64,000 nt of DNA from Chamaesiphon sp. 341R_metabat_111 (GTDB lineage: Bacteria; Cyanobacteriota; Cyanobacteriia; Cyanobacteriales; Chamaesiphonaceae). The stretch is from positions 38,453-102,452 of the forward strand of contig JANXVE010000121.1 in NCBI GenBank assembly GCA_025351825.1, read 5' to 3'. The notes under the pieces were generated by a model, which worked only from the letters and a program-made list of their open reading frames with translations, was not told the origin of the DNA and did no database searches. Shown piece by piece: positions 1 to 9,548 of this stretch. Position 1 is the stretch's first letter. Each line of letters opens with the position of its first letter. A program made the position numbers and the translations under genes.

Positions 1-44
1 TTTCATCGATCACCTCATTGATATTTTCTAATACATAGACCGAC

Positions 45-440
45 ATGGCTCGACAACCTAGTAAAAAGACTGGCCCTAAAAAGCAGAAGCGCAACGTTCC
101 AAACGGCGTAGCTTACATTCAGTCAACATTCAACAATACGATCGTCACAATCTCTGATGCAAATGGAGACGTGATCTCCTGGGCATCCAGTGGATCTAGT
201 GGCTTCAAAGGCGCGAAAAAAGGGACTCCATTTGCCGCTCAAACCGCAGCAGAAACTGCTGGTAAACGCGCAATGGATCAAGGGATGCGTCAACTGGAAG
301 TGATGGTCAGTGGGCCTGGTGCGGGTCGTGAGACAGCGATTCGTGCTCTCCAAGGTGCAGGGCTAGAAATAACCCTAATTCGCGATGTCACTCCAATTCC
401 ACACAACGGTTGCCGTCCACCAAAAAGACGGAGAGTCTAG
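45..440 (+). CDS. rpsK: 30S ribosomal protein S11
   Basis: Structural protein of the small-subunit platform that contacts 16S rRNA near the mRNA exit. The 131 residues match the family's full length. The lysine-rich N terminus, the central [15 protein letters not shown] stretch and the C-terminal [11 protein letters not shown] tail are characteristic. It lies directly upstream of rpoA on the same strand, the usual bacterial alpha-operon order, so co-transcription with rpoA and rplQ is likely. The gene is complete and shows nothing unusual. Identity is essentially certain from sequence and context. Confidence 0.98.
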   Translation: MARQPSKKTGPKKQKRNVPNGVAYIQSTFNNTIVTISDANGDVISWASSGSSGFKGAKKGTPFAAQTAAETAGKRAMDQGMRQLEVMVSGPGAGRETAIRALQGAGLEITLIRDVTPIPHNGCRPPKRRRV

Positions 441-597
441 ATTAATTATTTTTAGTTTCTAGTAACTACGCTGGCAATCGCCAATGTTAGTAATTATGAA
501 TTATTAGTTGTTATGTTAGAGAAGATGTGTTAGCCATTGCGGCTATCATCTGTAAAAAGATTAAAGTTAAGTACAAACTGGGTAGGGAGGTCACTCT

Positions 598-1581
598 GTG
601 GCGCAGTTTCAGATCGAGTGTGTCGAGTCTAAGACCGAGTCAAATCAAAGTCAATATAGTAAGTTTATCCTAGAGCCGCTCGATCGCGGTCAAGGTGTAA
701 CGGTCGGCAACTCATTGCGGCGGGTGTTACTGTCCAACTTAGAAGGGACATGTATTACGGCGGTACGAGTAGCCGGATTAATCAAAGACGAAAAAGCTGG
801 TGTCAAGCCAGGTACGGTCAACCATGAGTTTGCTAGCTTAGTTGGTGTACGTGAGGATGTTTTAGAACTCCTCTTGAACATGAAAGAAGTCAAGCTCAAA
901 AGTTACACCTCTCAACCGCAAATCGGTCGATTGAATGTAACTGGGCCAGCCGAAGTTACGACTGCTGATTTTGAATTACCTTCAGAAGTAGAAGTCGTCG
1001 ATCCCCATCAATATGTAGCTACGGTTGCCGCTGGTGGGAAGTTGGAGATGGAATTTAGAATCGAACGTGGCAAGGGCTATCGATCGGTAGACAAATTCCG
1101 CGAACATGGTCTAGCCATGGACATGCTCCAAATCGACGCTGTATTTATGCCTGTGATACAGGTTAACTACACTACCGAAGACGTGCGAATCGATGGCGCA
1201 GTTGAAAAAGATCGCCTGATCTTGGAAATCTGGACAAATGGTAGTCTGACACCTCAAGAAGCACTGAGTGAATCCGCCAAGATTTTGGTCGATCTGCTCA
1301 ACCCGCTCAAGGATATCAGCTTGGAATCTTTCCAACCGGAATATGCCGATGAAGAAGATCCTTCTAACCAAATTCCAATCGAGGAGTTAAATCTCTCCGT
1401 TAGAGCATACAACTGCTTGAAACGAGCGCAGATTAACTCGGTTTCCGATCTGATGGGCTACACCCAAGAAGATCTGTTGGAAATCAAGAACTTCGGTCTC
1501 AAGTCCGCTGAGGAGGTTATCGAAGCTCTCGAAAAGCGAGTGGAGATCAAACTCCCCCACGATAAATCAGTGAAAGCCTGA
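598..1581 (+). CDS. rpoA: DNA-directed RNA polymerase alpha subunit
   Basis: Alpha subunit of RNA polymerase. It dimerises to nucleate core assembly and contacts activators and UP elements through its C-terminal domain. The N-terminal domain covers about residues 1-230, with the typical GNSLRRVLLSNLEG block near residue 38. An acidic linker (YADEEDPSN) leads to the alpha-CTD at about 255-320, with LNLSVRAYNCLKRAQI and the IKNFGLKSAEEV helix-hairpin-helix. The start is GTG, preceded by a GGGAGG ribosome-binding site 7 bases upstream. The 327 residues are within the family range. It sits between rpsK and rplQ. Confidence 0.98.
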   Translation: MAQFQIECVESKTESNQSQYSKFILEPLDRGQGVTVGNSLRRVLLSNLEGTCITAVRVAGLIKDEKAGVKPGTVNHEFASLVGVREDVLELLLNMKEVKLKSYTSQPQIGRLNVTGPAEVTTADFELPSEVEVVDPHQYVATVAAGGKLEMEFRIERGKGYRSVDKFREHGLAMDMLQIDAVFMPVIQVNYTTEDVRIDGAVEKDRLILEIWTNGSLTPQEALSESAKILVDLLNPLKDISLESFQPEYADEEDPSNQIPIEELNLSVRAYNCLKRAQINSVSDLMGYTQEDLLEIKNFGLKSAEEVIEALEKRVEIKLPHDKSVKA

Positions 1582-1823
1582 GTAGATCGGGGCGCAGTAG
1601 CGAGGGATTAATTAGCGAGGTAGATTATACTATCTGCCTTACTATTACAAATCGTGAACTACTGTATCGAAAGACCCCAAGGGAGTTTGATCGTCACAGC
1701 CTAATTTGAATAAATCGCGAGTTACCGGATGGTCATTCCAAATGGTAACTCGATCGAAGTATTCAGTCCCGATCGAAATGTCATCAGATAATTCGGTCAT
1801 TAGTAACACCAAGGAGAAATACA

Positions 1824-2174
1824 ATGCGTCATCGCTGTCGCGTGGCAATGCTGGGTAGACCAGCCGACCAACGGAAAGCACTGTTAAGGTCTTTGACCAC
1901 CGAACTGATCCGTCACGGTCGGATCACGACAACTCTGGTCAAAGCGAAAGCTATGCGCCCAGCCGTTGAGAAAATGATTACCCTTGCTAAATCTGGCACT
2001 CTTGCCGCTCGTCGTCAAGCATTGGGGTATATCTACGACCAAGATTTAGTACACGCCTTATTTGAGTCAGCACCCGAACGCTACGGCAACCGTCAGGGTG
2101 GTTACACCCGCGTTGTGCGAACTGTGCCCCGTCGTGGTGACAACTCAGAAATGGCGATTATCGAACTGATGTAG
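1824..2174 (+). CDS. rplQ: 50S ribosomal protein L17
   Basis: Large-subunit protein near the peptide exit tunnel. The start [20 protein letters not shown] and the internal [19 protein letters not shown] region are family hallmarks, and the 116 residues are full length. An AAGGAGA ribosome-binding site ends 6 bases before the ATG. It follows rpoA after about 240 bases without a gene, in which I see no hairpin or other feature. truA begins 9 bases after its stop, suggesting coupling. Confidence 0.98.
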   Translation: MRHRCRVAMLGRPADQRKALLRSLTTELIRHGRITTTLVKAKAMRPAVEKMITLAKSGTLAARRQALGYIYDQDLVHALFESAPERYGNRQGGYTRVVRTVPRRGDNSEMAIIELM

Positions 2175-2183
2175 AGTCACTGA

Positions 2184-3050
2184 ATGACTCCTGTTATTTG
2201 TGAATCAATGGCTAAGAAAAACCACCAACTCATAACTAACAGACCATCCGAACGTGTTGCTCTCGTAATTCAGTATGCAGGTGCTAACCTGTGTGGCTGG
2301 CAAAAGCAACCCTTTGGGCGGGCAGTCCAGTCCGAAATCGAACGAGCAATTGAAAAATTTCTCGGTCAACATGTAGAAATCTATGGTGCTGGTCGAACTG
2401 ACAGCGGCGTTCATGCTGCGGCTCAAGTCGCTCACTTTGATAATCCTAGTTTGATGCCTGCCGCTAATTGGGCCACAGCCATCAACAATCGGTTGCCAGA
2501 TGATATCCTCATCCGCGCTTCCGCTGCTGTTGATAGTAACTGGCACGCTCGCTTTTCTGCAAAATATCGACGGTATCGGTACACCATTTATACGAATAAA
2601 CAGCCAAACTTGTTTGTTCGTCCGTATACTTGGCATTACTACCACGAACCGCTCGATCTTACGTTGATGCAAGCCGCTGTAGCTCCAATGCTCGGTAAGC
2701 ACCACTTGGCCGCTTTTCACCGGACTGATTCCAGCAGGACTCACTCTTGGGTGGAAATTCAGGCGATAAGTTGTGAGCAGTTGGGGGATTTCATCCACAT
2801 CGAAGTCCAAGCTAATGGATTTCTATATGGGATGGTGAGATTACTGGTTGGAATGCTAGTCAGAGTCGGGAATGGCGATTTATCGATCGCAGATTTTACC
2901 GAAATCTGGCAAAACGATCAACGCGGCGAGGTTCACCACTCAGCGACGGCAAGAGGGCTATGTCTACTTCGGGTCGGCTACGCAGATTTTCCCTTCCCTG
3001 AGTCGGTCTGGTACGATACCCAACCGCAATTTCTGTTACATCAAAGTTAG
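2184..3050 (+). CDS. truA: tRNA pseudouridine(38-40) synthase TruA
   Basis: Isomerises uridines 38-40 in the anticodon stem-loop of several tRNAs to pseudouridine. The catalytic aspartate is D73 in the GAGRTDSGVHA motif. FHRTDSSRTH and FLYGMVRLLVG further on match the rest of the TruA fold. The 288-residue reading uses the first ATG; a second in-frame ATG at 2208 would remove eight residues and is equally plausible, because neither has a strong ribosome-binding site. Placement between rplQ and rplM is the common cyanobacterial order. Confidence 0.95.
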   Translation: MTPVICESMAKKNHQLITNRPSERVALVIQYAGANLCGWQKQPFGRAVQSEIERAIEKFLGQHVEIYGAGRTDSGVHAAAQVAHFDNPSLMPAANWATAINNRLPDDILIRASAAVDSNWHARFSAKYRRYRYTIYTNKQPNLFVRPYTWHYYHEPLDLTLMQAAVAPMLGKHHLAAFHRTDSSRTHSWVEIQAISCEQLGDFIHIEVQANGFLYGMVRLLVGMLVRVGNGDLSIADFTEIWQNDQRGEVHHSATARGLCLLRVGYADFPFPESVWYDTQPQFLLHQS

Positions 3051-3166
3051 TTATATTAATAGCTTTACTCAATTACCAACGTTGCGTTTTGCCTTGCGGC
3101 AAGGAGCGTAGTCGTTGGCAAAGCCTGCGCTCTGCGCTTACTGCAACCTACAACTGATATAAGATC

Positions 3167-3619
3167 GTGGAAAAAACATACTTACCACCAACCAATAGTA
3201 CGGCTGATGCCAAGTGGTACATCATCGACGCTGGTGGCCAACGCCTTGGTCGTCTAGCTAGCCAAATCGCAATGGTCTTGCGTGGCAAGAACAAGCCGAC
3301 ATTTACACCACACATCGACACTGGCGATTTCGTCATTGTGATCAATGCGGAAAAAGTTCAGGTGACTGGTAAAAAAAGCACTCAGAAAGTCTATCGCAGA
3401 CACTCTGGTCGCCCAGGCGGGATGAAAACAGAAGTTTTCGCCAAACTGCAAGTCCGAATCCCCGAACGAATTATCGAACAAGCTGTCAAAGGCATGTTAC
3501 CCAAGAACTCAATGGGTAAACACCTATTCACCAAGATGAACGTCTACGCAGGTACTCAGCATCCTCATGCTGCTCAGAAGCCTGAAGTCTTGGTTATCAA
3601 CACTCTCCCCAACGCATAA
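3167..3619 (+). CDS. rplM: 50S ribosomal protein L13
   Basis: Early-assembling large-subunit protein. Family features include [46 protein letters not shown] and GMLPKNSMG. The start is GTG (residues MEKTYLPP). The stop is followed after two bases by the ATG of rpsI, so L13 and S9 are probably translationally coupled. The 116-base gap upstream carries a short GC-rich hairpin-like repeat, TTGCCTTGCGGCAAGG, near position 3090. Confidence 0.98.
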   Translation: MEKTYLPPTNSTADAKWYIIDAGGQRLGRLASQIAMVLRGKNKPTFTPHIDTGDFVIVINAEKVQVTGKKSTQKVYRRHSGRPGGMKTEVFAKLQVRIPERIIEQAVKGMLPKNSMGKHLFTKMNVYAGTQHPHAAQKPEVLVINTLPNA

Positions 3620-3621
3620 TC

Positions 3622-4029
3622 ATGGTAGAAGCAAGCAAAAAAGCAGTTTACTGGGGTACAGGTCGTCGGAAAGCCGCGATCGCCCGCGTCCGGCTCGTGC
3701 CTGGTACTGGTAAACTAGTAGTCAACGGCAGAACTGGCGAAGACTATTTCAACTGTCAAAGTGGCTATATCTCCGCAGCGAGATCGCCATTAGAAACGCT
3801 AGGTTTAGAAGGTGAGTATGATATTCTCGTTAACGCCCACGGTGGTGGTCTAACTGGACAATCTGATGCAGTCAAGCTAGGTGTCGCTCGTGCCCTGTGC
3901 GAACTCGATCCTAACAATCGTAAGCCCCTCAAAGTAGAAGGCTACCTCACTCGCGACCCACGTTGTGTAGAACGGAAGAAGTATGGCTTGCACAAAGCCC
4001 GCAAAGCTCCTCAATACTCGAAACGTTAA
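3622..4029 (+). CDS. rpsI: 30S ribosomal protein S9
   Basis: Small-subunit head protein whose basic C-terminal tail reaches the P-site t[22 protein letters not shown] at the N terminus, [17 protein letters not shown] in the centre and the APQYSKR tail are diagnostic, and the 135 residues are complete. It lies two bases after rplM. A short palindromic repeat separates it from rpmE. Confidence 0.98.
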   Translation: MVEASKKAVYWGTGRRKAAIARVRLVPGTGKLVVNGRTGEDYFNCQSGYISAARSPLETLGLEGEYDILVNAHGGGLTGQSDAVKLGVARALCELDPNNRKPLKVEGYLTRDPRCVERKKYGLHKARKAPQYSKR

Positions 4030-4070
4030 AAATTGGCGGTGGGACTATGATATGGCTTGACCCACCCCTG

Positions 4071-4086
4071 CCCCTCCCAGGAGGGG
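4071..4086. repeat. short CCCCTCC/GGAGGGG palindrome between rpsI and rpmE
   Basis: Seven perfectly paired bases on each side with a two-base loop. The sequence around it (cccacccctg before, ggggattt after) resembles larger copies near 26.8, 39.8 and 53.1 kb, so I count it as a minimal member of that dispersed family rather than a terminator; no T-run follows. Confidence 0.6.
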
Positions 4087-4120
4087 ATTTAAATTCAATT
4101 AAATCGCTAAAATTAAAGTC

Positions 4121-4363
4121 ATGGCAAAAGCTGATATTCATCCTACTTGGTACCCAGAAGCCAAAGTTTATTGCAACGGTGAAGTTGTAATGACTGTTGG
4201 TTCCACGCAACCGGAACTGCGTGTAGACGTATGGTCTGGCAATCATCCCTTTTACACTGGAACTCAAAAACTGATTGATACTGAAGGTCGAGTCGATCGA
4301 TTCCTCAAGAAATACGGGATGTTGGACACTACTGCACCTGTGGAAACTCCTGCTGCTGAATAG
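4121..4363 (+). CDS. rpmE: 50S ribosomal protein L31 (zinc-free form)
   Basis: Bridges the central protuberance of the large subunit to the small-subunit head. It begins [16 protein letters not shown] and contains [12 protein letters not shown] and [14 protein letters not shown], typical of cyanobacterial L31. The zinc-binding cysteines of the C+ form are absent: the CxxC position reads SGNH and only one N-terminal cysteine remains, so this is the C- type. It is the last ribosomal gene of the cluster and is followed at once by a strong terminator. Confidence 0.97.
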   Translation: MAKADIHPTWYPEAKVYCNGEVVMTVGSTQPELRVDVWSGNHPFYTGTQKLIDTEGRVDRFLKKYGMLDTTAPVETPAAE

Positions 4364-4379
4364 CAAATTTAATCTAAGC

Positions 4380-4423
4380 AACCTAGAGATGCGATTTATT
4401 TAATTTCGTGTCTCTAGGTTTTT
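4380..4423 (+). terminator. terminator after rpmE
   Basis: A perfect 10-bp stem (AACCTAGAGA paired with TCTCTAGGTT) encloses a 21-base loop and is followed by TTTC. It lies 17 bases after the rpmE stop and marks the end of the ribosomal protein cluster. Confidence 0.85.
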
Positions 4424-4464
4424 CAATATATTCATAGAACATATTTGAGAAGAGCGTTACTGAC

Positions 4465-4910
4465 ATGACAGAAGGCAGCAAAGAATATATGGATTGTCCG
4501 CCAGAATTCGTCACAAATGCTGAAGATGTGGAAGTTCTCAATGACTGATTCAACGCGAACCGATTTTTCACCGCCCTGAATTTGGCACAAAGCGATCGGA
4601 TTTTGAGCGTATGACCGATGCTGCTTTTTGGGAAGTCGGAGCCTCTGGTCGTCGCTATAGTAGAGAATATGTATTGACTGAAGTGGTGAAGCGATATGAG
4701 AACCCGCAATACCGTGGGATACATTCTCCACCAGAAAATGCTTGGGAGACAAAAGATTTTCATTGCCGTGAAATAGCAACTAACACTTATCTGCTGACAT
4801 ACACTCTCATTCAAGAAAATCGGGTGACTCGTAGATCGACTCTCTGGCAACGTAGTGATGATAATTGGAAGATTCTGTATCATCAGGGAACGACTGTAGA
4901 AGAGAGCTAA
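4465..4910 (+). pseudogene. NTF2-like (DUF4440-type) protein, single-base frameshift
   Basis: Two overlapping frames together make one plausible protein of about 148 residues. The first frame runs from ATG 4465 through ...EDVEVLND and stops at 4546-4548. The second, from codon 4545, continues LIQREPIFHRPEFG, WEVGASGRRYSREYVL, and ends WKILYHQGTTVEES at 4910. The LIQREPIFHRPEFG and WEVGASGRRYSR blocks are typical of small DUF4440/SnoaL-like proteins of unknown function. Restoring one base next to 4545 would join the frames. Either the gene is broken or the read lost a base. Translation from the internal ATG at 4611 would lack the conserved start of the fold. Confidence 0.75.
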
Positions 4911-4971
4911 ACTACTTCGACCGCATTATCGCAAGAAACTAACTTAGCATCTCTAAATCTAAGACATCCAG

Positions 4972-7071
4972 ATGAGTGAAACAAACATCCAACCAATTGC
5001 ACCGATCGAATCTGTTACCGATAATTACTTCGGGACAGATGTAGTTGATAACTATCGCTACATGGAAGATTTCACCGATCGAACAGTCCAGCAGTGGGTG
5101 AAAGTGCAGGCTGATTATACGATCGAGACTCTATCACAACTACCCGACAGGAAAGATTTTTTCGATCGAATGATGGAATTAGATGCTTCGGTTCCCGCCA
5201 AGGTATCTAGCATCATCCGCCTAGCTAATGGCAAAATTTTCTATCTCAAGATCGAAGCACGAGATGATGTTGCCAAACTCTACATGCGATCGAGTCTGGA
5301 TAGTGCAGAAATTTTGTTAGTCGATCCTGACAAATTTTGCCAAGAGACTGCTAACATCCACGCCATTAACACATTCAATCCATCAGGGGATGGAAAATAT
5401 GTAATCTACTTAGTTTCAGCCAATGGTTCGGAAGATGCCTCACTTTATGTGATGGACACTCAAACATTACAGGACATCGATGCACCAATTTCGCGGACTC
5501 CTGAATCAACTTGTTGGCTGCCTGATAACAGATCGTTCTTCTATCATCGACTACAAGAGATGAAGGAAGGTATGGCGGCGATTGAAAGAGATCAAAACAG
5601 CCAAACCTATTTACATCGGATAGGTACAGATCCAGCTCAGGATAATGCTGTTCTCAAGCGTGGAATTTCACCACTGGTAGATATTTCGCCATATGTTTGG
5701 CCTTATATTCCTGGTACATCCGCTGGCTATGCGATCGCGATAATTGGCAATGGGACGCAGCGAAATATCGATGTTTTTGTTTCAACGATCGATTCAATCG
5801 AACAACACACACCAAAATGGATAAAACTCTGTGATGCCACTGATGAAGTTAGAGATTTTACGGCACATGGAGAAGATTTGTATTTACTAACATCCAAGAA
5901 TGCGGCTCATTTCAAGATTATTAAAACATCATTAGTTAAACCAGATTTAGCTACTGCTGACACTATATTGACTGAGAGTGATTCGATTGTTAGAGATTTA
6001 TTTGCAGCCAACGATGCACTATACGCGATCGTCACAGAACAAGGTATCGGCAAGGTAATTCGGATTACTTATGATGGCACGATCGAAAGACTAGAACTAC
6101 CTTATGACGGGGTAGTCGAATTTCTCAAAAACGATCCTGATGCAGATGGAGTAATTATCGTTATTAGATCTTGGACGAAATATGACAGCTATTATCAATA
6201 CAATCCTGCAATCGATCGATTCACAGAGATCCTATTATCTCCTCAAGGTGAATATGATGCACCTAGAGATCTAGTCTCTATCGAAGTAACTGTAGAATCT
6301 CATGATGGCACGATGGTACCACTGTCAATCATTCACAAACAAGGACTGAAACTAGATGGTTCCAATCCATGTTTATTGATGGGCTATGGTGCCTACGGCT
6401 ATTCAGACGATCCCTTCTATCGACAGGCTCAATATGCGTGGTACGAGCTTGGCGGTATTTACGCGATCGCTCATGTGCGCGGTGGGGGTGAAAATGGGGA
6501 AGAGTGGTATCGGGCTGGATTTCAACAAACCAAGCCCAATACCTGGAAAGATTTTATCGCCTGTGCCGAATATCTGATCGAGCAAAAATATACTTCATCA
6601 GCCAAACTCGCAGGTGAAGGCGTAAGTGCTGGCGGAATCTTAATCGGTAGAGCGATTACCGAACGTCCCGATCTGTTTGCTGTTGTCATTCCTCGCGTCG
6701 GCTGTCTCAATTCAGTCCGACTTGAAACAACCCCAAATGGTGTGAATAATACCCCTGAGTTTGGTAGTTGTGAGACTGAAGCAGGTTTTCAGGCTCTCTA
6801 TGAAATGGATGCGTTTCTACACATCCGCGATGGGGTCGATTATCCAGCAATGTTGATTACGCACGGTATTACCGATCCGCGTGTCGAGCCGTGGCAGTCA
6901 GCCAAGTTTGCTGCCAGAGTTCAAGCAGCATCGATCAGTGGTAAACCCGTGTTGCTGCGGATGGACTATGAAGCAGGGCACGGCATCGGTTCGACTAAAA
7001 CCCAATTGATTCAGGAGCGCGCCGATATATTCGCTTTTATGATGTGGCAATTTGGGATGGAGGATTGCTAG
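4972..7071 (+). CDS. prolyl oligopeptidase (S9A family)
   Basis: Cytoplasmic serine peptidase that cleaves short peptides after proline. No signal peptide is seen. An N-terminal beta-propeller (to about residue 420) is followed by an alpha/beta-hydrolase domain. The catalytic serine is S552 in GVSAGG, the aspartate is about D635 in ITDPRVEPW, and the histidine is H670 in EAGHGIG. The 699 residues match family length. It lies between the broken DUF4440 gene and prfA, probably with its own promoter in the 61-base gap. The motif form GVSAGG is also seen in oligopeptidase B, so substrate range is an inference. Confidence 0.9.
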   Translation: MSETNIQPIAPIESVTDNYFGTDVVDNYRYMEDFTDRTVQQWVKVQADYTIETLSQLPDRKDFFDRMMELDASVPAKVSSIIRLANGKIFYLKIEARDDVAKLYMRSSLDSAEILLVDPDKFCQETANIHAINTFNPSGDGKYVIYLVSANGSEDASLYVMDTQTLQDIDAPISRTPESTCWLPDNRSFFYHRLQEMKEGMAAIERDQNSQTYLHRIGTDPAQDNAVLKRGISPLVDISPYVWPYIPGTSAGYAIAIIGNGTQRNIDVFVSTIDSIEQHTPKWIKLCDATDEVRDFTAHGEDLYLLTSKNAAHFKIIKTSLVKPDLATADTILTESDSIVRDLFAANDALYAIVTEQGIGKVIRITYDGTIERLELPYDGVVEFLKNDPDADGVIIVIRSWTKYDSYYQYNPAIDRFTEILLSPQGEYDAPRDLVSIEVTVESHDGTMVPLSIIHKQGLKLDGSNPCLLMGYGAYGYSDDPFYRQAQYAWYELGGIYAIAHVRGGGENGEEWYRAGFQQTKPNTWKDFIACAEYLIEQKYTSSAKLAGEGVSAGGILIGRAITERPDLFAVVIPRVGCLNSVRLETTPNGVNNTPEFGSCETEAGFQALYEMDAFLHIRDGVDYPAMLITHGITDPRVEPWQSAKFAARVQAASISGKPVLLRMDYEAGHGIGSTKTQLIQERADIFAFMMWQFGMEDC

Positions 7072-7272
7072 CAATACTTACTCATTCCATCACCATAATG
7101 TTTGGTTTCGCACGAATCTACCCAAACTACATCTTTATCCTAGTGAGATAGGGTGAGTTTCAATTAGATTTTTATTTCGACCGACATTAATAGGATAAAC
7201 CCACTCCTACAGACCCACAATTTGATACCCCATTTTATTATTTCAACCTCTATTCACTAAACCACTAAAATC

Positions 7273-8370
7273 ATGGCAGAATCATACTTACTAGACAAAT
7301 TAAAATCTGTAGAGCAAACATTTCACGAACTCACTCGCAAATTGGGCGACCCCGATATCGCGAGAGATCCGAGTGAAATGCAGCGGATTGGTAAAGCTCG
7401 CGCCGCACTGGAAGAAGTTGTCGAAACTTTTGAGCTATGGAGAAAAACTCAAGATGATTTAGCTGAGGCTAAACAATTAGTGAGAGAGTCAGGTAACGAT
7501 CTCGAACTGCAAGAAATGGCGACTATCGAAGCTGGCGAACTCGAAACTCTGAGCGAAGAACTCGAAAGCAAGCTCAAGGTTTTACTATTACCTAAAGATC
7601 CTAATGACGAACGCAACATCATGTTGGAAATTCGGGCGGGTACTGGTGGTGATGAAGCCGGAATTTGGGCGGGTGATTTGGTGCGGATGTATTCGCGCTA
7701 CGCTGAAACCCAAAAATGGAAGGTTTTTCTGGTGAGTGAATCGCTGGCGGAAATGGGTGGCTTTAAGGAAGCGGTACTAGAGATTACTGGCGATCGAGTG
7801 TATAGTCAACTCAAGTTTGAAGCTGGCGTACATCGGGTCCAACGGGTTCCACTCACTGAGTCGGGCGGACGAGTGCATACATCCACCGCAACTGTAGCTA
7901 TTATGCCCGAAGTCGATGAGGTCGAGATCTTCATCGATCCGAAGGATATTGAGATGAGTACTGCTCGATCGGGCGGTGCTGGTGGACAAAACGTGAACAA
8001 AGTAGAAACCGCCGCCGATCTATTCCACAAGCCCACGGGGATTCGGATTTTCTGTACCGAGGAACGTTCCCAACGCCAAAACAAAGAACGTGCCATGCAA
8101 ATCCTGCGGGCGAAGTTGTACGATATCAAACTCCGCGAACAACAAGAAGAAGTAACCTCGATGCGCCGCTCCCAAGTCGGCACTGGCTCGCGCTCTGAAA
8201 AAATTCGCACCTATAATTATAAAGATAACCGTGCCACCGACCACCGCTTAGGGCAGAATTTCGGCTTGGAGAAAGTGCTAACAGGCGATTTGGAAGACGT
8301 AATCCAAAGTTGTATCTCCCAGGATCAGCAGGAGCGATTAGCCGAACTGGCCGCTTCGACAGGCAGCTAA
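7273..8370 (+). CDS. prfA: peptide chain release factor 1
   Basis: Recognises UAA and UAG and triggers peptidyl-tRNA hydrolysis. The GGQ motif is at residues 237-239 ([13 protein letters not shown]), where glutamine is the methylation site. The stop-codon-reading tripeptide is P193-L-T195, the PxT form of RF1 rather than the SPF of RF2. The 365 residues are complete. The gene faces ureF, and about 375 bases separate the two. Confidence 0.97.
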   Translation: MAESYLLDKLKSVEQTFHELTRKLGDPDIARDPSEMQRIGKARAALEEVVETFELWRKTQDDLAEAKQLVRESGNDLELQEMATIEAGELETLSEELESKLKVLLLPKDPNDERNIMLEIRAGTGGDEAGIWAGDLVRMYSRYAETQKWKVFLVSESLAEMGGFKEAVLEITGDRVYSQLKFEAGVHRVQRVPLTESGGRVHTSTATVAIMPEVDEVEIFIDPKDIEMSTARSGGAGGQNVNKVETAADLFHKPTGIRIFCTEERSQRQNKERAMQILRAKLYDIKLREQQEEVTSMRRSQVGTGSRSEKIRTYNYKDNRATDHRLGQNFGLEKVLTGDLEDVIQSCISQDQQERLAELAASTGS

Positions 8371-8745
8371 ATTTCAGGATCGAGCTGAAATAGGTCAACT
8401 TAATAATAACTATTCTTAATAGAATAGCTCGATTCGATCTAATAGTTGAGAGCTTTAATCTGTACAAAAAAAGTCGGATGACAAACATGAGTTCATCAAT
8501 CCGACCTGCCGATCCTTAATTTTTAGAGAGGAGAACACCAAACCAATGACTAGGCCACGTAAATAAACTCAGAAAGTCCTATTATCCAATCATCTATGAT
8601 TTCTTGCTACATGTCTGTAGATGACTGGCGGCTGCGATCGATTAACTTGAGTGATGTATATTACTATAAATGTATTGAGAACTAATGTCAATACATACTG
8701 AGAATTTATATCAATAAATTTGCTAAATTAGGGATCCGATCCAGA
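8371..8745. other. 375-base gap between convergent prfA and ureF
   Basis: No gene recognised. One imperfect hairpin (GTCGGAT paired with ATCCGAC, 8473-8502) follows a run of A on the plus strand, so it could serve ureF as a terminator on the minus strand, but the pairing is short. The rest is AT-rich and unremarkable. Confidence 0.5.
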
Positions 8746-9459
8746 TTAGCTCCTAAACAGCCGACTGTACAGGGTTTCATGCTGCATACTGGCTAGAGAT
8801 AGTCCCCAGCTACAGGCATAAAGATCTTCATCAGCAAGACAAGGGATAGTTTGAGCTAAAGCATCGATTTCCACCTGCAACTCCCAGAGAATCTGCTGTC
8901 CGGCGGTTTGTCCGAGCGGAATTAATTTGACACCTGCACCAAGGGAATTTGTTACCCAACTGTGGAGATAAGCTGCAATTGTTGTGGATCTGTCAATCTG
9001 CCAATGTTGGGCGATGATTCCAAAAGCGATCGCGTAGTTGCAAGGCTGATGCCGTTGTGGATATACTCCGCTGACGATTGGGGTGATTAAATCTTGAAGT
9101 TCTGGTGTTAGTTCGATCGCCAGTTTAGCCAGCGAACCACCCATTTGCCAGCTCTGTTGGCGCAGTTCTTCGGTTTCCCGCACCGCCGAGAGCCATTGAT
9201 TCCAGTATTGCAATCTTTCAATATTAGATTCAAGTCCAGCCAGGTAAGCCCGATCCATCATTGCTGTTTCCACCCGAATTGCACCAACCTGCAATTCTCG
9301 CTCAATCCAAGCCTGGAGTGTCATTCGATCGTGAATAATTTCCCGTGCGATTAGACTTTCTAGTCCCTCAGAATAGCTATATCCTCCCACAGGTAAGAGT
9401 GGGCTAGCTAGCTGTAGCAATCTCAATAGATGTTGGTTATTTATTGTTGCTAAACTCAC
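8746..9459 (-). CDS. ureF: urease accessory protein UreF
   Basis: Acts with UreD and UreG in the GTP-dependent delivery of nickel to the urease active site and gates the GTPase activity of UreG. The N-terminal LLQLASPLLPVGGYSYSEGL and the later NSLGAGVKLIPLGQT are diagnostic, and the 237 residues are full length. It is downstream of ureE on the same strand, 89 bases away. No ureG, ureD or urease structural genes occur in the window, so the urease genes are split in this genome. That gap also holds a copy of the GTTGGGTT repeat family. Confidence 0.95.
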   Translation of the reverse strand: MSLATINNQHLLRLLQLASPLLPVGGYSYSEGLESLIAREIIHDRMTLQAWIERELQVGAIRVETAMMDRAYLAGLESNIERLQYWNQWLSAVRETEELRQQSWQMGGSLAKLAIELTPELQDLITPIVSGVYPQRHQPCNYAIAFGIIAQHWQIDRSTTIAAYLHSWVTNSLGAGVKLIPLGQTAGQQILWELQVEIDALAQTIPCLADEDLYACSWGLSLASMQHETLYSRLFRS

Positions 9460-9470
9460 ACTCTTTCAGT

Positions 9471-9528
9471 TGGGGGTGTTGGGTTGTCTCCTGACGGAGA
9501 GGCTCTCGGGAACGTTCTCCAACCCCAT
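9471..9528. repeat. GTTGGGTT-family element between ureE and ureF
   Basis: Starts GTTGGGTTGTCTCCTGACGG and ends near CCAACCCC. About 29 bases are identical, in reverse orientation, to the right-hand part of the element at 56952-57005. It is therefore one copy of a dispersed intergenic repeat with inverted GTTGGGTT/AACCCAAC ends. Confidence 0.75.
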
Positions 9529-9548
9529 CTACATATCTATCAACCAAT

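Noticed and set aside
2205..2810. A 201-residue minus-strand frame
   Set aside because: Lies wholly antisense to truA, with no ribosome-binding site or recognisable motif.
3947..4381. A 144-residue minus-strand frame over rpsI/rpmE
   Set aside because: Antisense to two ribosomal genes and crosses a repeat; shadow frame.
4383..4883. A 166-residue minus-strand frame
   Set aside because: Antisense to the frameshifted DUF4440 gene, which has clear family motifs on the plus strand.
7806..8488. Overlapping minus-strand frames of 120-134 residues
   Set aside because: Antisense to prfA; composition reflects the complementary codons.
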